From the NCBI GenBank assembly GCA_944989445.1, contig CALYLW010000067.1, forward strand, positions 231,905 to 295,904: DNA of 64,000 nt, read 5' to 3'. The stretch is from Ampullaceana balthica (lineage: Eukaryota > Mollusca > Gastropoda > Lymnaeidae). The notes beneath the pieces are model-generated. The model ran no database searches. It saw nothing but the letters and a program-made list of their open reading frames with translations, and was not told the origin of the DNA. Below, piece after piece: positions 13,201 to 28,200 of the stretch (the stretch's first letter is position 1; each line of letters begins with the position of its first letter). The position numbers and the translations under genes are program-made.

Positions 13201-16200
13201 TGTCTTAGCAAGAAGCTGCACATGATGAGATAAAAATAAAAATATATAAAGAGTTCTATTTTTTTTTAAAGTTTTTTTTTCATACCTTAAGGCAAAGCTA
13301 TTATATTTATTGACTGGAACAATGCGAATGACTTGAGCAAAAACATTCTTGACAAACATGTTGGTGACAGATGTGTTGGAGTCTGTGTTTGCTTTGAACA
13401 ACTTGGGCACTCCATCTTGTTTGTCCGAGTACGGGTAGAAGGTTTTGCCATCAACACTCAGGTACACATAGTACTCAGTGACCCAACTGCTGGCTCTCCC
13501 TTCTCCCTGAGTCACCACTCCTGATAAGAACTTCATCTCCTGGAAGTCAACTTGTATGTACGGGGCATTGTCTGAGTTCCTTTTAGAAGAAAAAAGGAAT
13601 TCAAATTTGGGCATGTCTCATAGATTCATTGCATAGATTTTGTTTTACCAAGTTCTCACAGCTGACAAACAATGAAGACAGACTCAGCCATGTTACACTT
13701 ATGTCATCCAGACCATTGAGGTATTATTGATAGTGATACTTTTAACCCTATTAAAAAATTGTCCTCAGGCATACAATAAATCTAAATCAAAACAAGTAGA
13801 AACGATAGCATGGATTGTAAAAATGTGACTTAAAGGGTTCAAGAAATGTTCTGTTTCAGGTAACTAATAACTCATTAAAACCAGTTTTAAAACACTCTGA
13901 ACAAAGAGGTAAAAGTTCATACGCTGGCATCCAAGATCCTTGATATTCATCCACAGAGAGTCTGGCCAGCTCAGGACCATGTCCATTTGACTTGGATGAA
14001 GCTGTTATCTGGCTGTCAGATACTACCCTCTCATTTTCTAGGCCCATCTTTTTAGTACACACTAGAGAATATCAAAGCCATTGCATTTATTGTGATCTTT
14101 AAATTTGTTTCTAATGGTTAACTCATCTTAAAATTCTTATCCTAAAAAAGAAAACAAAGCTACCATAACTTTGCAAAGAAATTTATGAGACACCAATACC
14201 CTGATTTTTATCAATGGTAAATGATCAATTAATTTATAAATATATCCAATTAATTTATAAATATCTCCAATTAATTTATAAATATATCCAATTAGTTTCA
14301 ATATGGTTTATTCATGCCTCAAACATGTAAATGTATTGAATGTATGACAGAGACATATAGTGTCTCATTTGAATGATGTATTAGACAGGGTGGGTAGACA
14401 GGGTTGATAGTGTTGATTGTGTTGGTAGACAGGGTGAGTAGACAGGGTTGATAGTGTTGATAGTCCATTTCGGTTGCCAATCTAACAGTGTGTGGTTACT
14501 CACATTGGTCTAGCAGAGGAGTTGGTGTAGGGGTGTAGCCCACTGGTGTTGGACCAGAGGGTCCCAGAGTTGGGGCCTTGGTATCTGGCACAATGAAGGG
14601 TCCAGTAGTTGGTCTGGGGGTTGGACTGGCAGATGAGAAGCAGCCGATGTAGTTGACCCTCAGGCCTGGGCCATAGGCCGACCATGTCAGTGGTTCAATG
14701 CGGACATACCTTGCTACGGTAACCTGACATTCATGGAAAAAATATAATTTCATTGATGTAGTTAACTAATTAACATTTTAACTTTAAGTGGATAACACAT
14801 GTATTCAATGAGGGACTGATTTTGTTATTGTCAAAACAATGGCCTTTAATTCATTTTTATTTTAAAAATTCAAGAGTTCTTTTGAGTTCTTATAATAATG
14901 TCAGGCAGAAATATAAATAAAAATAGTCTTAGTGTATCAAGGCATTTACCTAATTATCAGAAGTAAAGAATGAAAACTCATTTAAAATGATTTAATTTTG
15001 GTCTCAACTTACACTAGGGAAATAGTTTCTTATGATTGAGTCTTTGTCTGAGTTCCCGTTGAAAACAATTATTTTTCCATCATTGCTGCGAATGGGGTAG
15101 AAGGTAAACCCATCCATGCTGGTGCTGACGGTGAAGGTTGAGACCCATCTCTCAGCATTTGGACTTCCTTGTGTGAGAACCCCTGATAGGTTCTTGGGAG
15201 ACAGGAAGTCTACTTGGAGCCACTGATTGTTGTCAGATGACCTGAAGTTATGGCAAAGTTATGAAAAAGTTAACTGAAGTTATTAAAAAGTTATGAGAAA
15301 GATTAACTGAAGATATGACAAAGTTAACTGAAGTTATGACAAAGTTATGACAAAGTTAACTGAAGTTATGACAAAGTTAACCGAAGTTATAACAAAGTTA
15401 ACTGAAGTTATGACAAGTTAACCGAATTTATGACAAAGTTAACTGAAGTTATGACAAAGTTAACTTGAGTTATTGATGCTGCTGGAATTTACAGAAGATT
15501 TTTGGATTTATTAATATAGAACACTTTTTTCTTTTTAAAACGTATTGATTTTTCAAATTGCTAACTTAGAAATCAAGCAATCTCTCCAAATTAGCCACTA
15601 TTAGTCATTTTCTTACTAGATTACAGCATGAATCGACAAGATAACAATTTCAATATTAATTTTTTTAGAAATAGTATATTTTTCATATTTAGTCTGCTTG
15701 TTTACTTTTTCAAAATTAAAAATATCACTCTGTTTTGCATTCATCTCTGAAAAGATGTAAAAATGAGGCAAAAGTTGTTATACCTGTTCTAGATGGAATT
15801 TTATTTTATGATTCATTAGAAATCTGACAAAGCCATGATGGTGCCTGATTTTGGTCAGTAAAACCAAAACAAAGCAGTAATATAGATTTCAAAAAATTAT
15901 CTTCTAATTCAAACAATAAAATAAACAATAGCTGACATACTCAGGCACCCAGGAGCTCAATGTGTTATGGAGTCGACCAGCAGAAGCCGTTGTTTCCCAA
16001 TCAAAGTAGCTGGATGATGTCAGCTGATTGTCATTGAACAAGTATGGGATGTCCACATTCATCGGCACATTGCAAATCAAATCTGGTTGCATAAATTTTT
16101 AATAATTGTAAGTCTAGCTAATATGAACAGACTATACATAATTATTGCCGCAATCATTTGTTATATATGTAAATTGTATGATGCTGTAAATTTTAATTTT

Positions 16201-19200
16201 AAAAACTTGTAAATGCTTTAATTGCAAATGCTCAAATTGTATCTTTGATTTAATATTCTGAATAACTGAATAACTTGATCATATCTTCTATATTTAAATT
16301 AAAAGCTGCCTTTTGATACATCTGTAATAAATGATATTTCAACTATTTTTAAAAATTAAAAGCTTGGAATTATCTTATGAAAAAATTGATTATTTTCTAT
16401 AGATATATACAAAATAGTTTTTTAACCTGCTTAACTGCTTAAAAACCAGGGTATTCAAATTGTAAATGTAAAAAACGAGTATATTTTAGATGTGAATATA
16501 AAAACTAGTATATTTTAGATGTGAATATAAGAAACTAGTATATTTTAGATGTGAATATAAAAAATTAGTATATTTTAGATGTGAATATAAAAACTAGTAT
16601 ATTTTAGATGTGAATATAAAAACTAGTATATTTTAGATGTGAATATAAAAACGTCTATATTTTCTATATAGATATGGAAACTAGTTTTATTTACCTGGTG
16701 GAAGTTTGAAAGGTGTAGGAAGGGCCTGGGTGCTACCAAACTGTCCTGTTGGGGGTGTGAGGGTCGATATTCTGATTATATTTGGTGCAGACGTATCAGT
16801 GTGCAGTTCAGGAACTGGTACAGGGGTTTCACATCCAAGCACATTGAACCTAACTGCAACGGCAGTATGGTAGTCCAGAGGTCGGATCTGTATGTAGCGT
16901 GCGATGACTGTAGGGAAGTAGTTGGTCACTGGGGTGTACTGGTCAGTGTTGCCATTAAAGACAATTGGGTTGTTTGAACTGTCCTTGACGGGTTGGTAAA
17001 TGATTCCATCATTGCTGTAGTAAACAGCGTACTTGGTTACCCAAGATGGTTGATCGGCACTGCCTTGCGTGACTATCCCAGAGATTTGGTAGCGTCCGAA
17101 AAAGTCAACTTGAATGAATGGATTGCTGTCAATTAGGCTGTTCAAAAATATAACAGTTACAGCATGAGAAGACATTTTAAGGTCATTAAGCAAAGATAAG
17201 ACGTATATTAGGTCATTAAACGAAGATAATACATTTGTTATTAATTAAAAGCACAGCATTTAGTTTAAAAACAAATACGGAATGACTAAGACAGAAATGT
17301 TGTTTTGAAAATTTTTTGAATACAAAGATAATTAATCTTGCATCCAAAATAATTGTTAATTAATAATAAGTAGGTAAAAACAAATCTTGTCTTTCACTAT
17401 TCAGATCTGGAAACCAGCAATCATAACATTTGACTAAAAAAGATTATCAATCCCAATAAAATAGAAAATAGTTTTTTTAAACTTCTCACCTAGGAGACCA
17501 ACCACCAGCCCATGAGCCATCTCTGTTCATTCCAAGCCTTCCTCGTGTGGGTTCATGGTAGACATCCAGTGATGACGAGGCTGTTAACTGATTATCATTG
17601 ACTACCAGTGGGTTTGTTATTCCCATGGGAAGATCACAGTCTAAACAATGAATCACAGAAAACATTGAGTTCATTTTATAAACAAAATATTTGCACCTAT
17701 GCAAAAGCATTGAAGAAAAATCCTGATGATTAAAAAAAATGCTGTCTTAAGGTAACAAATTTGTACAAGGACCCTTTGCAGATGTGGGCTTAAGTGTAAA
17801 ATGTCCATTTAAAATTGGACATAGAACAATATCTAAATTACAGACAAATAAATCTAAAGATTATTAGCTCCATGGGAATAAATAATTAAATAAGATTTTT
17901 TTCATGAAAAATGAGACATACTCTGTCTCAGTGTTGGTCTCAGTGTTGGTCCAGTCAGAAGTGTCGGCCCTGTTCCAGGAGTGGGTGTCTCTCCTGTGCC
18001 TGGGGTCGGAGTTGGTCCTGTGCCTGGGGTCGGAGTTGGTCCAGTGCCTGGGGTCGGAGTTGTTCCAGTGCCTGGGGTCGGAGTTGGTCCAGTGCCTGGG
18101 GTTAATGTGGGCCCAACAACCAGAGATATAGGTGTAGGTGAGGGAATAAATGCAGGTGGCTTGTCTGGATTGCATCCAACGACATCAAATCTTAGGCCGA
18201 CCCCACCTGGACCTGCCACAACCGGGACAATCCTGATGTACTGGGCGATGATCTCACGATTCAGGAGGTTCCTGACTGGCGTGTTGTTGTCAGTGTTGCC
18301 ATAGAAGACATAAGGCGTCTGGTCACCTGGGTGCTCTGTGTAGGGGATGAAATCTATGCCATTTATACTGTAGTAGATGTTGAACTTTTCCACCCAACGT
18401 TGTTGGTCTGGACTGCCTTGTGTTATAACTCCAGACAAGAGTTTGGGCTCATTGAAGTTCACTGTGATCCACTGGTTAGTGCCAGGGCTAGAAAAAGATT
18501 GAAATTTCATATTTATTTAAACATAGTTATTATAAACTTAAATATAAAAATATGTATAATAACATAAAGCTATATTTTTATTGGTTATGACAGACAGTGC
18601 TAGACACATTAAATTCTAAGATTAAGATTACACAAAGATGTCTATGTTTCTCTAATTGTGTTGTAACAAAAGTTTTCAAGCCCTTCGTCTGCCTTTTTAA
18701 AGCTATGTTTTTGAGAAGAGCACTCACTCTTTAAATTAATACAAATTTTAGTACAGTATGAGAAGATTTCACATGCATTAAATTCTATTGAGGACATATT
18801 TAAAATTGCATTTTATCTAAAAGTTTGATCAAAAGCTGGATAAAAGAGATAATTAGTTGTCAATTACAAAAGCTTGGAATGAATCATTCAGCATATTTTA
18901 TAAGAGACGTAACTGAAATCACATGTTGGAGCAAAGCCATATTACAAATAAAAAGTAGCTTAAATAATATATGACAGTAAAATAGTTCAATTACCCTGGT
19001 ATCCACGATCCACCGGATGTGTTGGTCTTGGTGTTGTAAAGTCTGCCATCGACTGCTGTGTGGATGGTGTCCAGGTCAGAGGATGATGTCAGCTGCTGGT
19101 TTGTCACAATGTAATGGTCAGTCAATCCCATGGGGATCAGGCAGACTAGAGAATAGAATATTGAAGATACTGACAGATAAACAATTGGAAAAATGTAATA

Positions 19201-22200
19201 AATAATAGAAAACTCATTGATCACCCCAAACAAACAGCAGATAAATCATTAATCATTAGATATAACAGAAAATGAATCAATTTAGAATAAATAACCTTGA
19301 TAATTAAAAATTAAAAATAACTTATTGTTTTTTCCAAGAATTCCCCCCTTCAACATTACACACTAAGCAGACTCAATGGGCATATTTAAGTTATAACAAT
19401 GATTTTACTGCTGCCTCTACTATTACAGCAACAATTTGATTTGTTCATAACCACCTACCTAATGGTTGTGTAACGGGGGTACTGCCTGGGGTCGGTGGTG
19501 ACAAAGTGGGGTCTCTGGTTTGTCCGAATGGAAGGGTGGGGACTGCAGTGGTGGTACTAGGTGAGTGTGGGTTCAAGGGCACTCGAGTGGTGATGTCCTT
19601 ATATTCCTTGGATGGATTGCAGCCCAGGACGTCAAATCTTAGAAGATGAACTCAGTCATTAAAATGTATTATATTCAATGTAATGCTCTATCTTCTGTAT
19701 CAACTTGATTTTGAGGATTAAAATTTTTATTTTCTATTATTTTTTAAATATTTTTTCAAACATTGATTCAACAAAAGTTCTAAAATAAATAAAAAACTTG
19801 CATGGTCAAATCAAAATGGAATTCTGACATACCATATATGTTTTATTTTGATTTAAAATGATTTCATGATTTCAGAAGGATGACGTTTTTGTTTACAAAT
19901 TATCATTTCTATTGACCTCCCTACCACACCGTTTTTGTTTACAAATTATCATTTCTATTGACCTCCCTACCACACCGCAATAAATAGATTAAAACAAGGG
20001 GAAACAATCATTGACATGATGCTACTAACGAGTTATCTTGGATACCTGAGCGCAACTCCGTTGTGGCTGGTCACTGGAAGTATCCTAATGTACCGGGCCA
20101 TGATGTTACTCTTGAAGTAGTTGGTCACCGGTGTGTTGGTGTCGGAGTTGGCTGTGAAGATCTTGGCCTGACCATTCTGCTCCTCTGAGTAGGGGATGTA
20201 GTCTACCCCATTGATGCTTGTGTAGACTTTATATGAAGTGACCCATTTATCCTCTTTGCCTTCTCCTTGAGTCACAACACCTGACAGATATTTCAGCTCT
20301 TGGAAGTCCACTTGAATGTAAGGTGTGGAATCAGTCGCCCTGTTATCAACAATAGATTTTTATTCAGTCAAATTTAGGTTTTTATTTCTACATTACTTTT
20401 ATACCTTCTTTTATGAGCAAAAATGAATTATCAGATTTTAGCTCGTCTGAATACAGATTAGCTTTAGTAAGAATCAAACAAATAATTTTTAACTAATAAA
20501 TGCTTTTTGAGAGGATGACTTAAATAAAAAAATTAAATTAAATGTCAATAAAAACATTTTTTTAAAACCAATAACTGCCATTACATGTATTATACTTTTT
20601 TGATTAGTTTAAATGATTATATTTCTATCCAGTATGACACAACTACCCTGTATTCAGCACACACAAAACCTCCATAAAATCAAATATAAAAGATCTACCC
20701 TGATATCTAGTAAAAAAATCACTTACATGGTATGTAGTAAAAAAATATATATCTAACCTGATATCTAATATAAAGACCTACCTAGTATACAGTTTAAAAA
20801 AAACAACCTATTGTGATATCTAGTACAAAACCTACCTGGTATACAGTAAATAAAATACCTATCCTGCTACCTTGTATAAAGACCTACCCAGGTATCCATG
20901 AGCCTTGGTATTCATACTGTGAAAGTCTGGCCAGCTCAGGACCATGTGAAATGCTATTGGTGGAGGATGTTATCTGGGAGTCTAGAACTATTCTTTCATT
21001 TTTTAATCCCATTTCCTTGCCACAGACTGCCATGAGGAAAAACAACTAATGATTTGGCAATTTTTAAATGATAACAAACAGAAAACTGAATTATAAACAT
21101 TCCCATTTACTTATAATGGATTAAATGTTCAGTACCAGAAACAGAAGATTAATTTCCATAAACACAACATATTCAGTTGAATGTATCTCTATGTCTCATG
21201 ATCATTGTTATCTACTGACGGTTTGTTCAAATTTTAAATGAACAATTACTACCAAAGTCAAGAGACATTACAGCTGAACTATAACCATTCTGTTAGTAAA
21301 TGTGCAAGGGTATTGAAAAACTCTGAAATAATCCAATTCAGTGCATTTATTTCAAAATGAAAGATAACAATTATCAAATTTAAAAAATGAGCATACGTGG
21401 TGCTATGAAATCTGGCACAATCAACGGTGGAGTGACTTTGGGAATGCCAGTAGGGGTGGTTGGCCCTCCAGTGTGAATAGGTGGTGTCTCCACAATAAAT
21501 GGTACGGTGGGGTGTGGTGTTGGAGTGTCAGCAGAGAAGCAGCCGATGTAGTTGAGTCTCAAACCAGGACCATTAGGGGCCCAAGTCAGTGGTACCAAAC
21601 GAATGTAGGTCGCTACGACCACCTGTTTAATCAATGTTAAATTATTATTATAAGGCCATTCAAAAGATAGTTGGCAAATAAAACAAATGTTCTGCAATGT
21701 GGGTGAAAGATGTGTGGATCTATTCAGAGACGATTAGGGCCAATATTAAATGGTTTCTCAAAAAAAAGGATTAAGCCAGTGTCAATAATTATTTATCATT
21801 CATGAATCAATTTTTTTTTATATTCCCATTTTTTATAAGAAAGACAATGACTTTTAAAGTCAGATTTTATCATTAAAAAATACATGACATGTTCAAAAGC
21901 CTTTTTATTTTTTTAGTACATGTAATTTGTTTTTGAATTCGTAATCATTTTAATTCAACTTGACAGAAAGTAGATACAGCACAGACTTTTAATAATGTGC
22001 TGTTTTTTTTTAAATGATACAAATAATGTTCCTAATAATTTCTGCTCCAAATCAAAAAACATTTTCATATATTTTTTTTTAAATTATGAGAAGAAGTTAA
22101 CTTACATGTGGGAAATAATTTCTAACTATTGAGTCTTTGTCAGTGTTCCCATTGAAAATGACCACACTTCCATCCCTGCTCTGAACAGGGTAAAAGTTGT

Positions 22201-25200
22201 GACCATCCAAGCTGGTTGTGATGATGTAGCTGGAAACCCATCTTTCAAGGTCGGGACTGCCCTGTGTGAGAACACCTGACAGATTCTGTGGGGTCAAGAA
22301 GTTCACCTGGAGCCACTGACGATTGTCTGCAGTTCTGTGTTGATTTTTTAAAAAAATATTAGATCATCAAAATCATAATATTTTAAACAAAAACTTCATG
22401 TTCCTCTTTGTAGTTCTCTTAATCAAAAATTAAACTCTCGCAGATACTTTCCTAGTGCATAGTATTTCTGAAAGGTTAGTGGCACCAATGTGATATGGTA
22501 ATATATATGTTGAAAATAATACTAACGCTGGAATCCATGACGACAGCTGATTTTCTAATCTTCCATTTTCAGCTGTTGTGAGAGGGCCAAGACTGCTGGT
22601 AGAAGTCATTTGCCAGTCAGGGATCATCGATGGACGGTCAACATTCATAGGCAGATTGCAAAAGATTCCTAAAAAATATTTTAATCAGTCATAAGTCAAC
22701 TTGGTGTAGAAAGACAGAAACTGATTTTAAAAATAATTTAAGCATAAATTACTCTTGATGTATGCATGAATTAATATTTTTTATTGTATTAGAGTGACAG
22801 GAGATGTAAATGAATTATTTCAATTGATTTCAAAACATTTGTCCATACCTGGAGTTAGTAAGAATGGGGTGTGCAGCTGTGGTGTAGGAGTTAGCAGTCC
22901 TGATGGTGTAGGTGTTGGTAGCGGAGTCTGACATCCCAAGACATTAAATCTTAATGCAACTGATGTGTGGGAGTCAGTGGGTCGAATCTGGATATATCTG
23001 GCTTGAACAGTGGGGAAGTAGTTGGTCACCGGGATGTACTGGTCAGTGTTGCCATTGAACACAATCGGGTTGTTTGAACTGTCCTTGACAGGTAGGAAGT
23101 TGATGCCATCATTACTGTAGTAGACTGTGTACTTGGTGACCCAGGATGGCTGATCTGAACTTCCTTGCGTGGTGATTCCAGAAACTGGATACGGTGAAAG
23201 GAAATCCACTTGTATGTAGGGGAACTTGTCACTGGCACTGTAGAAAGACACACAATTCATCTCAGTCCTAGTCATGTTGAGATATGTCGACATTAAATAA
23301 AGTAAATGTGTTAGAATCAATGAAATAGCATTAAATAAATGTATTTATAAACCACATCCAATGTTTCATAAAGAGGGGTATTAATAATTAAAAACTAAAA
23401 TTTCAAACAGAAAAATATAAATGTTTACGTATAAATCAGCCCCCTCATCTGTGTTGGAAAAAATAATCCCTTTATAGACTCAATCTTTTAAAAGGAACCC
23501 TAATGCTCCAGTAGGCCAAAATGATTTCAAATATCTAAGTTGTCATATTATTATGTTGACGACAGTTGAATTTGAGGAGCTATTTAGCCAATATTTTGAC
23601 TTGATGTTATTAAGATCATCTGTCAGCCAGATAAAAACAAGACTTGTTTCAATATCTGTAATTATTAAATGAATGAGCACCACTTACATTGGAGACCAGC
23701 CTCCCATGCTCAATCCGTCCTTCTCCATGTAGAGCCTTGCTCTTGAGGGGCCTTGGTAAACATCCAGTGATGACGAAGCTGTCAACTGATTGTTGCTGAT
23801 GATCAATGGATTTGTCAATCCCATGGGCAGATCACAAACTGAAATAACAGCTCCAAATACTTAACTCTTGAACAACAATGGGAATCATTTCTGGTATGAA
23901 CTTAAACCTACAGGTGAAATGGCTAGTCTATTTCCATTAAATAATTTATTAAAGCAATACAAAATAAAGCATTGAATAATGGTTGCTACAAAATCTAGCC
24001 AGAAGCTGAAATTTTTTAGACTACAATTTAGAAATATTTTTCAAAGTTATGAGTTTTAATCTTGAATAAATCTATCACCCTCAATTTTTACAAAATTAGA
24101 GTAGTCATTTTGAAGTTGTATAATAAGACAAAATTTCCAGTAAATATAATCTACAACAATCATTTCTTATTCGTTTTAAAAATTTGTTTAAATTAACTAA
24201 AATAATAGGGGGAAAAAATCTGTTGTTTTTTTAAATGACAAAAATAACTTTTGTTATTTGTCTGTGCTTTTGCTTTGTTGAAAAAGTAAAATTTATTAAA
24301 TTCATTATCAACAAACTCTAGTATAAAATATCTTAATTTTGCTATTTCTTCCACTGAAACACATACTTATTTCTAATGTAGAATGCAAGTTAAAATAATT
24401 TCCAAAACTTGAACATAGAACTAGACTGAATGTCACTAACATCTGAACATTATTCTTGTCATTACTTTTTCATAACATGACACACAATTAATCATTTATA
24501 GTTGATGTCTAATTAGAAACAAAATTTTGTACCAATAAATGGTGTTGCTAGAGTAGGTCCAGTGCCTGGTGTTGGTGTAGACATGGCAGAAGCAGATGGG
24601 GTCACATCACCGGGGGCATCAGGGTTACAGCCCAACACGTCAAACCTCAAACCAGTCCCTCCTGGAGCTGACAGGACCGGAACAATCCTGATGTACTGGG
24701 CAATGATGTCACGATTCAAAAGGTTTCTGACGGGCGTCTTGTTGTCTGTATTACCATAGAACATGTAAGGGAGCTGGTCGCCAGGGAACTCCTTGTAGGG
24801 GATGAATTCTTTGCCGTCCAAACTGTAGTAGATGTTAAACATACTGACCCAGCGTTGTTGGTCTGGGCTGCCTTGTGTGATGACTCCAGACAGAAGTTTA
24901 GGCTCATTGAAGTTGACTGTGATCCACTGTTCTGTCTCAGGGCTTGAGAAAAAGCAAGAAAATAATTTTCACAATTTGTTCTTGTTTTTTAAAATTTATT
25001 AAAATTATATTATTTTGAAAATACATATTAAATTTTAAAATAAAATTGCACGGTTGTTTTTTTTAAATAATTTTTTTTAAATTTTATTCTGTGCATATTC
25101 ATTACATTGTTTAAGAAATGAGTTTGCCTGTTAGGTAAACAAAAGCCAAAAAATGGGCTGAGGTATTTATAATACATGAGTTAGGAATAAAATCGTACAC

Positions 25201-28200
25201 TGCAAGAATGAAAAGAAAAGACCATATTCACTTGATTATGAATCTCACTTTTAACACATACAAAAAATTATATCAAGTTTTAAAAAAAATGTATGACAGA
25301 TCCACTAGCAGACATTTCTATGAAATTCCCTCTTCCAATCCTTTTCATTTGATCAAGAGATTCTATGCACTATTTTTGAAGTCAGTTTTGTTTACAGTGT
25401 TTCACCAAACATAGTCAATTATAACAAAAATGATAAGAATGTTTCTAATTTTTGCATTAGATTACACTCAAGAAGAGTCAAATTAAATGTTTATATCAAA
25501 AGCCATGTAGAAAATGACTGATGTTTCGTTTTCATGTCTATGTCAACAAATTTTAAAAAATTAATTTCATAAGCTAGCATTTTAAGGAGCTGTGGATTGC
25601 CCCCAGATTATAATGCAACCTTCTTCAAGTTTAACACAATTATGTTCATTAAACAGCTCAAATAATGGATCAACCTGTCTTTAAATTCAACAAATCCACC
25701 TTTATTGGGCGTGAACTGGTCCAACTTGTATTAGAGTTTATATGGCAATATTACTTACAAGACTACTTTCAAAAATATATTTTAAAACCTACCCAGGTAT
25801 CCATGATCCACCGGATGTGTTGGACTTGGTGTTGTAAAGTCTTCCATCGGCTGCTGTGTGTAGGATGTCAAGGTTGGAGGATGATGTCAGCTGTTGGTTG
25901 GACACCTGGTAATGACTGCTCAAACCCATGGGAATAAGGCACACTGGATCGTAAACGAATCAATTCAATAGTTTTACATTGGCAGAAAGTGGTTATAATT
26001 GAGACTTCATATGAAAACATTAAAATTGAAAGAAGATTTTAGTATAAGACGCATTTGTTGTCTGTCTGTCTGTCTGTTCCCTAATAACTCAAGATCCAGA
26101 CAACCAAATAACGTGAAATTTGGTACACGTACACAAAATTATACCGGAAGGGTTATTAAACAGGTTTCGTTCCATATATATAAGATACTGGGGGCCGGGG
26201 GCCCAAAATGTAGTTTTTCCTTATATGAGCTAAATAAAATAAAAATTATTGAAAATTAAGACGTAAAATAATGACGCAAAATAATAAACATTTTGGTGTC
26301 AAGATTAACAAGAAGGCAACTATCGCCATAAAATAATTGTTTTGCTATTGTTGTTGATTTGTTGTTGTTGCTTTTGTTGTTGCTTTTGTTGTTGTAGTTG
26401 TTGTTTTGTTGTTGTTGCTTTGTTGTTGTTGCTGTTGTTGTTGTTGTTTTGTTGTTGTTTTGTTGTTGTTTTGTTGTTGATGTTTTTGTTGTTGTTGCTT
26501 TTGCTGTTGTTGCTTTTGTGTTGTTTTTGCTGTTGTTGTTGTTGTCCACATCCCTTGCCCTGCGACGACAATGCCCTTCATGTTGTTGTTGCTTTGTTGT
26601 TGTTGCTGTTGTAGTTGTTGTTGCTGTTGTTGTTGTAGTTGTTTTGTTGTTGTTTTGTTGTTAATTTTGTTGTTTTGCTGCTGTTGCTGTTTCTGTTGTT
26701 GTTTTTGTCGTTGTTGCTGTTGTTGTTGTAGTTGTTGTTTTGTTGTTGTTGCTTTGTTGTTGTTGCTGTTGTTGTTGTAGTTGTTGTTTGTTGTTGTTTT
26801 GTTTTTGTTGTTTGATTTTGTTGTTTTGTTGCTGTTGTTGTTTTTGTTGTTGTTGCTGTTGTTGTTAAACCCGGGCATAGCCGGGTACTTGCCCCTAGTC
26901 AATAATAAACAACAGAGAATTTAAGTGGAGCATCTCATGTAAGAGAACCACAGTAGTCATTTAGTCTCTCAATAACCAATTATCTTTACACAGGCATGAA
27001 ACATCTTACGCCAGGTCAGACAACTCTGTCATGGCAGCTTAAATTTGGGAAAGCACTGGGGCTAAATAAACATCACTATAGTGATGATGAGAGTGGGCAT
27101 AGATAGTTTGGTCAAAATGGGAAGTCAAAGAAACTGTAACAGCAAAGCAAAGCAAGAATCTTCGACACAACTGATGAAACAATCTTCCTTTAAGGAGACA
27201 AACCTGGAGCACAACAGAAAGAATCAATCAAAATGCAAATGTGAAGACCTTCATAAGCCCTTTCCTTAGAAAGAACCATAACTTAAAATGGCAAAAAATA
27301 ATCACCTTAATAGATTTACTTAAGATGACATACAAGAACCTATGCTTAAGACATCTTAATAATAAGATAGAGCACGCCCTTTGTAAGCACCCCCCACCCC
27401 CCCATACCAGAAAATTCCTAACAAGGGAATCCACAGGGAGAAAGGAAGTTAGGAGGATCCCAAAAAGACACAAGCTTGAGGTAAGCAAATAAAGATTGGT
27501 ATAAACTTGGAAAAAATACAATAATGTCAAATTCTTGAACACGGCTGATGCCCCAGAAGTCTTCCAGCAGACAACTCCCACTAACCTAATGGAGCTAAAA
27601 TATTAGGCGTGGTCTCTGGTGTGGGTGCCAGAGTTGGTCCCCAGGTTTCACCAGGTCGCAGTGTCGGGGTCTCGGTCACAATTTTTTTGGTGGTTGGCAG
27701 AGGTGGATATTCTGTTACACGGGGGATGATTTCTGGGTTCTTTGGTGATGGGTTGCAGCCAAGGACATCGAATCTGGACAGAAATTCAAATATTAAATCA
27801 AAAACAAGTTTTGTAAGGAGATGTGCATATGTGGCTAATTCATTGTGAATTTATTGTATTTGTTAAATGATTTCAAATATTGTAAAGAGAACAGAACCAT
27901 CTCAATATAAGCCAATAATTTGTGCCTTTAAAACTATGCCCACACTATTAAACATATCAATTTTTATATTCTTTAGTAATTTAGTAACAGATAAGAAGTA
28001 CCAAAATATTTCTTATATGGTATTTAAAATTAATGTTACTTGCACAATAAAAAATTTTTAAATAATAATTTTTGAATAATAAAAAAATTAAAAATAAAAC
28101 TAATTGCATGATATGAAATTTAAAAATAACAGTAGATGTAAACAATAATAAAAACCATAAAAATAACTATTTGGCTCAAAAAGAATTCCTAATCTGGAAA

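Noticed and set aside
17904..18304. Plus-strand frames with VGPVPGVG or LGSELVQC repeats
   Set aside because: Antisense of the PTPTPGTG coding repeats in the C6 exon.
27228..27581. 117-codon minus-strand frame with hydrophobic stretches
   Set aside because: It lies in the intron segment before the B5 last exon, overlaps open frames on the other strand, and shows no motif or repeat-unit counterpart.
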